This document shows positions 45,671 through 55,281 of a stretch of 64,000 nt of DNA, one piece after another. A program made the position numbers and the translations under genes. The stretch comes from Hygrophila difformis (lineage: Eukaryota; Streptophyta; Magnoliopsida; Lamiales; Acanthaceae), in contig JAOANR010000003.1 of the NCBI GenBank assembly GCA_030278955.1, positions 53,974,902 to 54,038,901 of the forward strand, read 5' to 3'. Numbering within the stretch: position 1 is the first letter of the stretch; every line of letters starts with the position of its first letter. The notes under the pieces were generated by a model, which saw only the letters and a program-made list of their open reading frames with translations, was not told where the DNA came from and made no database searches.

Positions 45671-46290
45671 GAGTTCCTCCCATTCTTGGTCAAGAATGTT
45701 GGAGGCATGTATGCAGGGAGTGCCTGCTGAGCATCATAGACTCTAGCATTCCGGATTTCATTAAGTTTGCAGCAATGTTTGGTGAGTCGCTTCACATATT
45801 TTGGTAGTGGTTGAGGATCAAAGTAATCCAACTCCAGCCTGATTTGATCTTTTGGATTGATAATTCTGTAGCATTCCTGATTCCACTCAGCCATGCACTT
45901 CCTTTCTCTTTCCAAAAGTCTTTCGAGTCTGATTTCATTAGGCAAATGCCTGTCATTGATCAGAATTATCATTTGATCATCCCAAAATCTATTCATCTTA
46001 TCCCAGAATGCTTCTTCTAAATCAATCCTCAATGATTCCTTTTCCTTGTCTGGTATATGTTGAACCATGAATGGATTGACATAAAAGTCTGGGGGTGAAA
46101 TTTGCATTCCTGTCCATCCACCACTTTTCTGAATAGATTCCACCATGTTAACTGTTTTCCTCTTTGTCAAGAATGATTTCTCTTTCTTATCCGATTCTAT
46201 ACCTCGAGCTTGAAGTTCTTCATAGGTCATCTTATGAATCCTTAAGAAAGAAATAAGAACAAACTGGTTAACTAATGTCATCATACTCAC
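45667..46290 (-). CDS. 207-residue ORF upstream of the large ORF; true start probably internal
   Basis: The sequence includes KSGGWTGMQISPPDFYVNPFM, ERKCMAEWNQECYRIINPKDQIRLELDYFDPQPLPKYV and a C-terminal LPAYMPPTF. I do not recognise it. A good splice acceptor (TTTCTTTCTTAAG) lies just upstream of an internal Met, which suggests the protein starts at MTYEELQARG near 46,230. The stop codon overlaps the start of the 1,088-residue ORF (ATGA). The two may be one functional unit. Confidence 0.55.
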   Translation of the reverse strand: MSMMTLVNQFVLISFLRIHKMTYEELQARGIESDKKEKSFLTKRKTVNMVESIQKSGGWTGMQISPPDFYVNPFMVQHIPDKEKESLRIDLEEAFWDKMNRFWDDQMIILINDRHLPNEIRLERLLERERKCMAEWNQECYRIINPKDQIRLELDYFDPQPLPKYVKRLTKHCCKLNEIRNARVYDAQQALPAYMPPTFLTKNGRNS

Positions 46291-46314
46291 ATTTAGAGTT
46301 TAACTCTAAATGTG
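46288..46314 (-). repeat. Hairpin with PPT-like motif
   Basis: A perfect 11-bp stem CACATTTAGAG with a 5-base loop lies between the F-box array and the 207-residue ORF. It is almost identical to the hairpin at 391-419 in Element 1. Confidence 0.65.
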
Positions 46315-46387
46315 CAGATGATAAAAAGAAACATAATACCAGATTTTTCTTTTTATATTCATCCTTCTTTCCATGATATAACCATAC

Positions 46388-46416
46388 TCACATGTAGAGA
46401 TTTGCTCTAAATGTGA
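46388..46416 (-). repeat. Second hairpin with PPT-like motif
   Basis: A 12-bp stem with one mismatch (TCACATGTAGAG) and a 5-base loop lies about 100 bp from the previous hairpin. Confidence 0.62.
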
Positions 46417-46575
46417 AGATTTCAATGCCAACTAAGTCTACTTTAATGCAGAAAATAACAGAGAACTTAAAATCAAAACATCATTAATCAAAAGCAAAAC
46501 ATAGAATTCATTAGATTCCTACTAATAATATGGAATTACAAAGCATGGTGTTTCTTATGACATTCAACCTATCAA

Positions 46576-47316
46576 TTACAAATGAGGAGGTGTCTCTGCC
46601 TCAATTCCAAATCTGAGGAACAGATTATAATGCTCAGAGACTAAACACCTCATGCAGTAAATTGAGGTGACTCCATAAGTATTCCTTGAAGGGCCGGGAT
46701 TGTTATCATAATAGCTCCTAAGGCCGCAAAGTCTCTTCTTAGGTTGTCCATGAAAGGGTGAGATAAATTCCTCATAACTTGATAGCCACCCTCTAACTTG
46801 AAGCCGAAGATCCTTGAGTCTTCGTCTATTCTTGCACAAAGGAGCAAAGAGCCAAATTCCCTTCTCTTGTTCTTCAATTTCATCCTTACTTAAAAACATA
46901 AGAGCTTTTACATAAATGGATGGAGGGTGATTATCAGTGATTGCAGGTTTTAAGAGTTTAAATGCTGCTTGTTCATTCTTATCTTTAACGAACAAACGCA
47001 GTGCCTCATGTAACTGGTACATCCAATTTCCTGCATTTTTGCAGCTTTCAAGGAAAACACTTTGTGTCTCTTCAAAAGTCCCCCATCCACATGCAGAAAA
47101 ATCTTCAAGAGAAGCCTTTTTCAGAACTAAAGGATGATGGGTAGCCTTTTCAAGCTCCTTGCTGACTAATTTACAGTTAAAGACAGTCTCAAGGTGGTCA
47201 AATGCCAATCTCGATAAAATTTTTCCAAGAATCTCATAAGGAAGATCTGTGATCTGATTTTCCCCCGATCCAGATTTCTTTATTGAAGTCCTTGGTTGCT
47301 TTGATGAAGTTCCCAT
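46576..47316 (-). CDS. F-box-like gene A of Element 3
   Basis: The frame gives 246 residues. An F-box lies at about 22-62 (ITDLPYEILGKILSRLAFDHLETVFNCKLVSKEL). A helical repeat-like region with the family motif KNAGNWMYQLHEALRLFV follows, then AAFKLLKPAITDNHPPSIYVKALMFLSKDE. A Cys pair is near the end (YCMRCLVSEHYNLFLRFG). This resembles the plant F-box family typified by Arabidopsis At1g67623. The likely role is substrate choice in an SCF ubiquitin ligase. It has its own ATG. An acceptor (TATTCAG) just before it is also in phase 2 with the 17-nt exon used by its neighbours. Confidence 0.75.
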   Translation of the reverse strand: MGTSSKQPRTSIKKSGSGENQITDLPYEILGKILSRLAFDHLETVFNCKLVSKELEKATHHPLVLKKASLEDFSACGWGTFEETQSVFLESCKNAGNWMYQLHEALRLFVKDKNEQAAFKLLKPAITDNHPPSIYVKALMFLSKDEIEEQEKGIWLFAPLCKNRRRLKDLRLQVRGWLSSYEEFISPFHGQPKKRLCGLRSYYDNNPGPSRNTYGVTSIYCMRCLVSEHYNLFLRFGIEAETPPHL

Positions 47317-47484
47317 TTCACAGCTGAATAGGACTGAAAATAATAATAGTATTAAAAGCTAGAGAATGCAATTCATTAATGCAAAAGGAATGTACAGTTT
47401 AGGTCATCCAGATAATTCTTTGCCCCGAAACAAAAAGCACAAAAGATTACAAGCAAAGAAACTATGAACTGCTTGATTTCTAAA

Positions 47485-48238
47485 TTAGTCTAATTCTAGT
47501 AATTCTTCTTCATTCTGATCTTCTTCTCCATTGTTCCATTGCTCCCAATCAAATAATATGCCCAGTTCTCCACTTGCTCTTCTATATTGTTTGACATAAT
47601 CAAACAGTTCACATGGAACACACTCCATCCTTTCATTGAAAAGTAGTTGCTGTCGCTCTTGAATGGAGTGATTCTTGCAAAAACTCCTTTCCTCTTGATC
47701 AAGGAATGGGTTTGGGAACTTATCACCATAAAGAAGCCAGTGCAGAACACTCATTTTTAGGAAGAGTAGATCAAAAGGATCCTGGGTTACAGATTTAATC
47801 AACTAAATTCCTTCCTCATCCAGCTGTGGGTCTTGTTTGGAAAGCAGTAAAAGAGATCTTATGAAAGTAGTTGGGTTGTGTTTATCATCTAATCCGGGCT
47901 TTAGAATTTCATAAGCTTTTTCTTCATTTTTATCCTCCACAAAGGCTATCAATGCAGGCTCAATATTAAACATATAATTGCCTGCATCCTGACATCCTTT
48001 AATGAATTTGACCTGATTACTTGGGTAAACATCTCCTCTCCAAATAGCACAGGTTTCCAAATTAGCTCTCTTTAGAGCTAACGATGATCTGCTTGCTGAG
48101 AAGAATTGCTTAGATGTTTCAGATGCTCTAAAAAGTGCCTTTATGCTCTCCGTCCCTAATCTTGACAGAATGTCTCCCAATAACTCAGTTGGTAAATCAA
48201 GAATTTGAGTTTCCAAGAGTTGAGGGATTTCGACATTT
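47485..48238 (-). pseudogene. F-box-like gene B of Element 3, premature stop
   Basis: An acceptor (TTTTCTTTTCAG) opens the frame at 48,238. An F-box follows (ILDLPTELLGDILSRLGTESIKALF), then DAGNYMFNIEPALIAFVEDKNEEKAYEILKPGLDD. A TAG near 47,802 interrupts the frame at a place where paralogue D has a Glu codon. The same frame then continues to 47,485 (SVLHWLLYGDKFPNPF, CVPCELFDYVKQYRRASGE). No first exon of its own is visible. The 17-nt exon at 49,375 would fit in phase. The protein as read would lack its C-terminal third. Confidence 0.7.
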
Positions 48239-48436
48239 CTGAAAAGAAAAGGAGGAAAAACACAGAATTAAGAGTTAAACTCAACATTTATGCAGTAATT
48301 AAGAAATGAGATTAGATTTTATTATCAAAACCAGGCTGCATTACATGATACAAAAGATCTGATCTAGTGACAGTTTCAAGGTCTAAAATTAGAAGACTTG
48401 TCACACACATCAATCTCTTCCTCCTTCATCCAAGAA

Positions 48437-49375
48437 TTATTCATTAATGCCGTAGTTGTCATAGTTCTCCCTTGCTGCCATCCTAAAATCAGCTATGGCT
48501 CTACTTGTGTCACAACAGAGATAGCTGATCTGATCTGGTGTATGATTAAAGTATAATGGTCTGTGAAGGCTTTCCTGATTATGATCATCTATAATACAGA
48601 ATTCCCTCCTTTTCTGCCCTAAAAATGGCTTCGGGACATATTCCCATTCTGAAAGTAGGGTAAGAAGATTATATCTGAACTCATAGCTGTTTAATCTATC
48701 ACTTAGAATAGGACTAATTAAGTGAAGCCCTGCATCTATTTCTTCTATAGAACTTTTACTTAAACAGCATAAGGCTTTAAAATATCGAGAAATCTTGAAA
48801 TTATCTTCTATTCCTTCTTCCAGGATTTGAAATGCCTTGTATTCTTTACCCTGTGTAAACAGTTCCAAAGCCTTTGGTAGGTTCAGAATATGATTCTTAG
48901 CCTTTCTACAGGCATGTAGAAACTTGATTTTACCAGAAGATTCATTAGAGATTCTTTTAAAGGCCGGATCCTCTACATTAAATCTCCGGAGAACAGTAGG
49001 GTAGTTTGAGACTATTGTAAATGTTGAACAGGTTTGTTTGCACTGGAGCGAATCTTCGAAGCTGCTCTGCCCTACTCGTGACAGAATCTCCCCAAGGACA
49101 TCCAATGGAAGATCAGTCAGGTGTAAAGCAGAGGACTCAGAAGCCTGCTCCTCACTGTTGTTTAATCAAGTTTTAAAGAAGGAAGATCAGTTGAAATTAT
49201 ACTCCAAGTTTTATAATTAGGGAAAAATGAGAATGGATGAAGAGAATTTATATGAAATGAAAAACTTAAACCCTAGCATGAGTAAAACACTACAATGCAG
49301 AATGTAAAAATTTGAAACATCAGGAAGAAATGCGCTGAAGAATGAATGGAGAGCTTACGGGTTGTTGCTCGTCAT
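48437..49375 (-). CDS. F-box-like gene C of Element 3, two exons
   Basis: Exon 1 is 49,375-49,359 (MTSNN plus two bases). The intron is 49,358-49,155 with GTAAGC and CAG ends. Exon 2 is 49,154-48,437. Joined, they give 244 residues without a stop. The F-box is at about 20-58 (LTDLPLDVLGEILSRVGQSSFED). It continues through KAKNHILNLPKALELFTQGKEYKAFQILEEGIEDN to YLCCDTSRAIADFRMAA, the Cys-containing end of the family. The splice model is my reading; phase and splice sites agree. Confidence 0.72.
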
Positions 49376-50084
49376 TAAGATTGTTCCTGAAGTTGATGAT
49401 ATTTTGAATGATTCTGTATAAGGGTTTCGCAACTAGAAGAAGAAGAAACTTAAAATGGCGGTTTCCTCTCGAGAGAAAATATGAATAGGTATGAGAATGA
49501 TTTGAAAAGATAAAGAAGTTATAGGGTATAAAAATGGGCTGGCCTAGTTAAAAATTGCAGAGTAGGGTACTCAAGTATTTTTCTAGATTGTACTCATTAG
49601 TTATAGGCTTGCCACATCAGTGAGTCTAATTATTAATTTAAAAATTGAGTTGATAAACCCACACAAACATAAATTGGAAAAGAATAGATTGGTTAAAAAA
49701 AACAAGGCGAGGGGTAAACATTTGAAAAGGATTAAGGATACCAAATTGTACATTGAGTCTGGTTAGATTTTTAAATTCAGACTCTTCACCCAATTCATCT
49801 TGATGCCCAACTAAATCTGCCCTCAATTCCTTTATTTTAAAGTTACCAATCCTTTCCTTTCATTACCTGAATATACTTCCTCTTTTAGCCTGAAGAATGT
49901 TCAGTGAAGTGCTGTGATCTAAGTTTCCTCTGATCCAGACTCCTTCGATAAGCATAAAAGATGGAAAGTACAAGAATTGTAAAACATAATAATTAAACAG
50001 TTTCAAAATACATCAAAAGGTTCCTGGAAATACAAAAATATATAATACTATAGCATTTCCTAACTCTAGAAAGTACTGAACTGT
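49376..50084 (-). other. Spacer between F-box genes C and D
   Basis: No gene is seen. The minus strand upstream of exon 1 of gene C has a pyrimidine-rich stretch (TTTCTTCTTCTTCTAG) and weak TATA-like strings near 49,530, which would allow a separate promoter. Confidence 0.4.
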
Positions 50085-51198
50085 TCAAGGATTAAGAATT
50101 TCCTCATCATCAGAATTAGTCCACATAAACTCATCAGGAAACACCTCGCCACAATACAATCTAAACTGCCTTACCATGTCAAAGAATTGACAAGGGATAC
50201 AGTCCATCCTGATGTGTGGTGGTAACAAGGCTCGCACCTGCAGAGTATGAGCCTTGCAATAGCTCCTCTCTTGTTGCCCTTGAAAAGGGTTTGGAATTTT
50301 CGGAATATGAATCAGCCAATGAAAAAGGTAGAGTTTAATAAAAACCACTTCTAGGACATTTGAAGCTACTGTTTGGATCAACTCTAAACCTTCTTCATTC
50401 AACTTGTCATCTTGTTTTGTTAAGAGAAGCATTGTTCTAAGCAGAATAGTGGGTTGATGCCCATCATCTAGTCCTGGCTTAAGAAGTTCAAAGGCCTTCT
50501 TCTCATCTCGTTCATCCACAAATGCTTTCAATGCAGGTTCGATGTTGAACATAAAGTTCCCTGCATTTTGGCATTCTTGAATGAATCTTTTCTGGTTATC
50601 AGGGTAAACGTCTTCTCTCCATCTCATGCATGATTCCAAGTCTGCTCTCTTGAACACAAGATAAGTTTTGCTTGCTTGATAAAATAATGGAGAGACTTCT
50701 GCTACCCTGAAGAGCTCCCTAACATTGTCATTTCCAATTCTTGACAAAATATCCCCCAGCAACTCAATGGGTAAATGAGATATCTGGGTTCCAACGCGCT
50801 GTGGATTCCTAGCATTTCTGTTTCCAGAAAATAATACAATAAGGAATACAGAGGGATACTTTTATCTAGAATGATGGAACCGAAAATTCGAAAATGGGGT
50901 TTCATTCCTATTGTGAAGCTCCAAAGGTCTCATATGGATAATGCGTCGGTTACAAATTAAAGGTTTCAGAAAAGACTCTCTAGATTAATCACTGTTTAAA
51001 TGAGTGTAGAGAAACGGCTTTTAGTTATGAGAAATCTTAAATGTTTAATCTTTCCATTTTCTAAAGCCATTTCTCGAAAAATATGGAATAATGAACCCTA
51101 GGTCTAGAAATGTAATCCGGTAACAACTTTGCAGAATAGAACCAAAAATAAATGAAAGATAGGATGAACCAGATTGCTTACGGATTGTTCTCAGCCAT
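50085..51198 (-). CDS. F-box-like gene D of Element 3, two exons
   Basis: Exon 1 is 51,198-51,182 (MAENN plus two bases), with donor GTAAGC. The intron runs to 50,818 and ends ACAG. Exon 2 is 50,817-50,085. Joined length is 249 residues and the frame is open. The F-box is at about 19-57 (ISHLPIELLGDILSRIGNDNVRELF). The family motif NAGNFMFNIEPALKAFVDERDEKKAFELLKPGLDD follows, then CIPCQFFDMVRQF. It is the closest relative of gene B. A TATA-like string (TATATCC, near 51,352) lies upstream of exon 1. Confidence 0.75.
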
Positions 51199-51598
51199 TT
51201 TCTTCGTCGACTGGGTTTCTGAATGAACTTGCTTACGAGAATGATTGAGAATGATGAAAATGGTGTGTGGCGATTTCTTCTTGAATGAGAAAAGAAAATC
51301 TGATGAAAGAGTTTTGAAATGACAACTGAGAGGAATGACTGCAAGGATATAGCTGCCCTATTTTTATCTAAGGACTGCAGGGGTCAAGATAGTAAATCCT
51401 GTCTCTACAGGGAGTACTGATTAAGCCTAGAATAAGCCTATTTTTTTTAAAAAAAAAATTATTTAAAATGACTCAGATAAAAATCTAGTGTAAAAGATAA
51501 GATCAAGTCGTTTCCTTTTTAGAAGAATGAAGCGAGGAGTACATATCATCATCAGAGGCCTTAGAATTTAGATACAAATTAAGAGATTACATAATCAT
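51199..51598 (-). other. Spacer between F-box genes D and E
   Basis: It holds the presumed promoter and leader of gene D. No other frame is supported. Confidence 0.4.
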
Positions 51599-52370
51599 TC
51601 AATTTGAATCTGGATCAGTTTCTAATTCTGACTCAGATTCAATTACATGTTCATTAAAATCTTCTCTTAATCTTCTAATCAAACTAGTAACCTCACAACA
51701 CAAACAATCAATGTTTGTGGCACCATAATTAAAGTGTGGAGGTTCCCTAACTAAGTCCCTACTGTGTGGCGCTAAGTAATCACAGTAATCGCGATGCCCT
51801 TGTCCCCGAAAGGGATTAGGCTCTTCTTCACTTTCGTTGAACAACTTGCTGATCTTCTCCTCGATCTTGTGAATATGTTCTTCCTCTTTAAGGATTGATC
51901 CAAGAAGATACAATCCTTCATCAATTTCTTCAAGGCTCTCCGAACTCAGAAGAATGAAGGCCTTGATGAAGATTGAAGGGTGATGGTTGTCTTCGATTCC
52001 AGGCTTGAGGATTTCAAAAGCAGCTTCCTTGAGCCCTGTGTTGCAGAAGATCGAGAGTGCAGGTTCAAGTTTCAGCATGAAATTCCCTGCCTCTCTGCAT
52101 CTTCGCAGTATTTGAACGTAATGAGAATCAAGCGTCCTCTCTGCAGTCATTCGCCTCTCTACATTCGCTCTCCTCCATACTACAGGCGCCTTACTTGCTC
52201 TCGCAAACTTCTTGCAAGTTGGGGCTACCCTGGCTACATCCTTCATTTCTTCCCTTCCCAGCCTTGAAAGAATATCTCCTAAGATTTCATAAGGAATGTC
52301 TGGAATAGATGTTCTAGCATTGGGAGCTGCTGCGGCCGTTCTGATTTCTGATAAAGGTTTTAGGATAATT
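51599..52370 (-). CDS. F-box-like gene E of Element 3, no ATG before the F-box
   Basis: An open frame runs from a TAA near 52,371 to 51,599. The F-box (IPDIPYEILGDILSRLGREEMKDVA) is followed by CREAGNFMLKLEPALSIF, AAFEILKPGIEDNHHPSIFIKAFILLSSESLEE and a C-terminal IDCLCCEVTSLIRRLRED. The first ATG in frame (52,246) falls inside the F-box, so the gene has lost its start, uses a non-AUG start or needs an upstream exon. Around residues APNAR the frame matches gene D across the place where D has its intron, so E appears to lack that intron. A TATA box lies 50 bp upstream. Confidence 0.6.
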
Positions 52371-52418
52371 TCTTAGGGTGGAAATGTTTGAGATGAAAAA
52401 AGAGAAGGATTCGACTAG

Positions 52419-52426
52419 ATTTTATA
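52419..52426 (-). promoter_or_regulatory. Internal TATA box ahead of the F-box array
   Basis: The minus strand reads TATAAAAT, 138 bp after the internal palindrome array and about 50 bp before the open frame of gene E. Confidence 0.6.
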
Positions 52427-52563
52427 GCAGAAAAACTAAATTTTGCCATTATTACAAGCGGTTGAAACGACGTGTGATGGTTGGTATAAGAGAAGAAGAA
52501 GAGTCTGAAAAGGGTATTTTGGTCTTTGGGAAGTTTGAAAATCTATCCGTTCAGTATTCCCAG

Positions 52564-52836
52564 ACTCTCGCTTTGTCGATTGTCATCGCGTGGCTATAAG
52601 AATCGTTTCTCGCTTTGTTAGTTACAAAGCGAGGAAAAATTCTTATACAGTTTTCAGAGCAAAATAGTCTCGCTTTGTATTTCGACAAAGCGTAGACATC
52701 AAACTCTTATTACTTAACAACTTATCAGATTCATGAGATAAGAATTTAAACTGATCACCTTGCGTCATAATTTTTACAAAGCGTGAACAAGAGTAATTCC
52801 ATTTAAATCACGCTTTGACAAAATTACAAGAGCGTG
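52564..52836 (-). repeat. CTCGCTTTGT palindrome array, internal copy (Element 3)
   Basis: Hairpins lie at 52,564-52,594, 52,609-52,633 (perfect 10-bp stem CTCGCTTTGT with a 5-base loop), 52,668-52,696, about 52,760-52,790 and 52,808-52,836. The motif is the one used in the LTRs of this element. The array sits between the pol stop and the first F-box gene. Confidence 0.85.
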
Positions 52837-53075
52837 GCCTCAGAATCCATTCATACTTTATTTCCAAACACTTAATACTCAAAAACCTGGTTGAAGATTC
52901 TTATCTCATCCTTCTTCATTCCATCACAGCTTCATTTCTCGAATTCCTGAAAATAAAGAATAAAAGAATTAGAGATGGAAAATGTATCTAAAGAAAAAGG
53001 GAAATACTACTCAGTTAACCTGGGTAGTATCCACCCCCCTATTTTTTTTCTTTTTTTTTTTAAGAAAACAGAAAA

Positions 53076-55229
53076 CTAAGGGTTATCCAAATATTCAGTT
53101 TGAATATTTAAATCTTGTTGACCAATATACTCCTTTAGCCTGTGTCCATTTACAGTCTTTTCTCCTTCACTGAGCATAATTGTAACTGCTCCATTATCAT
53201 GAACAGCTACAATGGGAAATGGTCTTGTCCACCTTGATCTGAGCTTACCTGGAAATAATTTCAAACGAGAATTATAAAGCAAAACCAATTGACCAACAGA
53301 AAATTCCTTATGTTTAATTTTTGAATCATGAATTTTCTTAGTTCGATCTTTGTAAATTTTGCTGCTTTCATATGCTTCCAGTCTCATCTCTTCCAACTTA
53401 GACAGATCAAACTTCCTCTTGTCTTGTCCTGACTGAAAATCCATGTTGAGCATTTTAATGGCCCAATATGCTCTATGTTCTAGCTCAACTGGGAGATGGC
53501 ATGCTTTTCCAAAAACTAATCTGTAGGGAGACATTCCTATAGGAGTCTTAAAAGCAGTTCTATAAGCCCATAAAGCATCATCTAGCTTCTTTGACCAGTC
53601 TTTTCTTGTAATATTCACAGAAGCTTGTAAAATATGCTTGATTTCCTTATTAGATACCTCCACCTGTCCACTTGTCTGAGGGTGATATGGTGATCCAACT
53701 TTATGATGAACACCATACTGCTTCAGTAATTTCTCAAAGAGTTTATTCACAAAGTGAGATCCTCCATCAGATATAATGGCACGAGGGGCTCCAAACCTGG
53801 TAAAAATATTCTTCTGTAGAAACTTAGTAACTTGTTTAGCTTCATTATTGGGTAAGGCTACTGCTTCTACCCATTTTGAGACATAATCAACAGCTACTAG
53901 AATATAATGATTACCAAAAGATAGGGGAAAATGTCTCATAAAATCAATTCCCCAAACATCAAATATCTCTACTTCTAAAATCCCTTTTTGAGGCATTTCT
54001 TCTCTCATTGAAATGTTTCCCAGTCTTTGACATCTGTCACACATTTTTATAAGTTTCTGGGAATCCAAAAAGATAGTTGGCCAGTAAAACCCACAGTCTA
54101 AAACTTTTCTAGCGGTTCTAGCAGGACCATGATGGCCTCCTAAAGGATTCTCATGACACTTTCTAACAATTTGAAAACCTTCTTTTTCATGAACACAGGG
54201 CCTAATAACCTGATCAGAACAAAACTTGAATAAAAAGGGATCATCCCAATAGTATTTCTGAATTTCTCTGAAAAACCTTGACTTCTGATGAGAGTCTTTA
54301 AACTTTGGGACAATCTTGCAGGCTAGATAATTAGCAAAATCTGAAAACCAAGGACAATCAAATTGATGCAACTGCAAAGCATACAATTGTTCATCTGGAA
54401 ATTTATCATTTAGAACTTCCTCCTTCTCTGTTTTCTCCTCCAATCTAGAAAGATGGTTTGCTACTCCATTATCTTTTCCTTTTCTATCTTTGATAATAAT
54501 GTCAAATTCTTGTAAAAGTAAAACCCATCTTATCAGCCTCGGTTTGGCTTCTTGCTTCGAGAAGAGATATCGTAATGCAGTATGATCTGTGTAAACTATA
54601 GTTTGGGCTCCAATAAGATACTGTCTGAACTTGTCAAAGGCAAAAACTATAGCATACATTTCCTTTTCGGTAGTAGTGTAGTTTATATGAGCATCATTAA
54701 GAGTATGGCTAGCATAATAGATAACATGATGTTTGCCTTCTTTATGTTGCCCCAAAACTGCTCCCACTGCATTCTCACTTCCATCACACATAAGCTCAAA
54801 AGGTAGACTCCAATCAGGAGACTGAACTATAGGTGCAGTGATTAATTTCTCCTTCAAAGTCTTAAAAGCAATCAAGCAATCTTCATCAAAGCTAAATGTC
54901 ACATCCTTATGAAGAAGATTGCATAAAGGTCTTGCTATCTTAGAAAAGTCCTTAATAAACCTTCTATAAAAACCAGCATGACCAAGAAAACTCCTTACTG
55001 CCTTAATTGTTTTGGGTGGCGGTAAATTTGCTATCACAGAAACCTTAGCTTTATCTACTTCTATTCCTGCTCTAGATACTTTGTGTCCTAGGACAATTCC
55101 TTCCTGAACCATGAAATGACACTTTTCCCAGTTAAGAACTAGGTTAGTGTCCTCACATCTCTGCAAAATTTTTGACAAATTTTTTAAAGAATCTTCAAAG
55201 TCAGTTCCATGAACAGTAAAATCATCCAT
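53076..55229 (-). pseudogene. Pol of Element 3: reverse transcriptase end, RNase H, integrase
   Basis: The 717-residue frame starts at the catalytic FMDD (MDDF at residues 1-4). RNase H has YTDH near 213. Integrase has its zinc region ([19 protein letters not shown]; about 360-400) and DDE core (WGIDFM near 425, IISDGGSHF near 483, [12 protein letters not shown] near 523). The frame ends with [11 protein letters not shown]. All catalytic residues in this part are present. A stop and a one-base frameshift just upstream (55,230-55,290) separate it from the rest of reverse transcriptase, so pol is broken. Confidence 0.88.
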
Positions 55230-55281
55230 AAATACTTCAATGCATTTTTCAATAAAAAGAGAAAATACTCATCATGCATCT

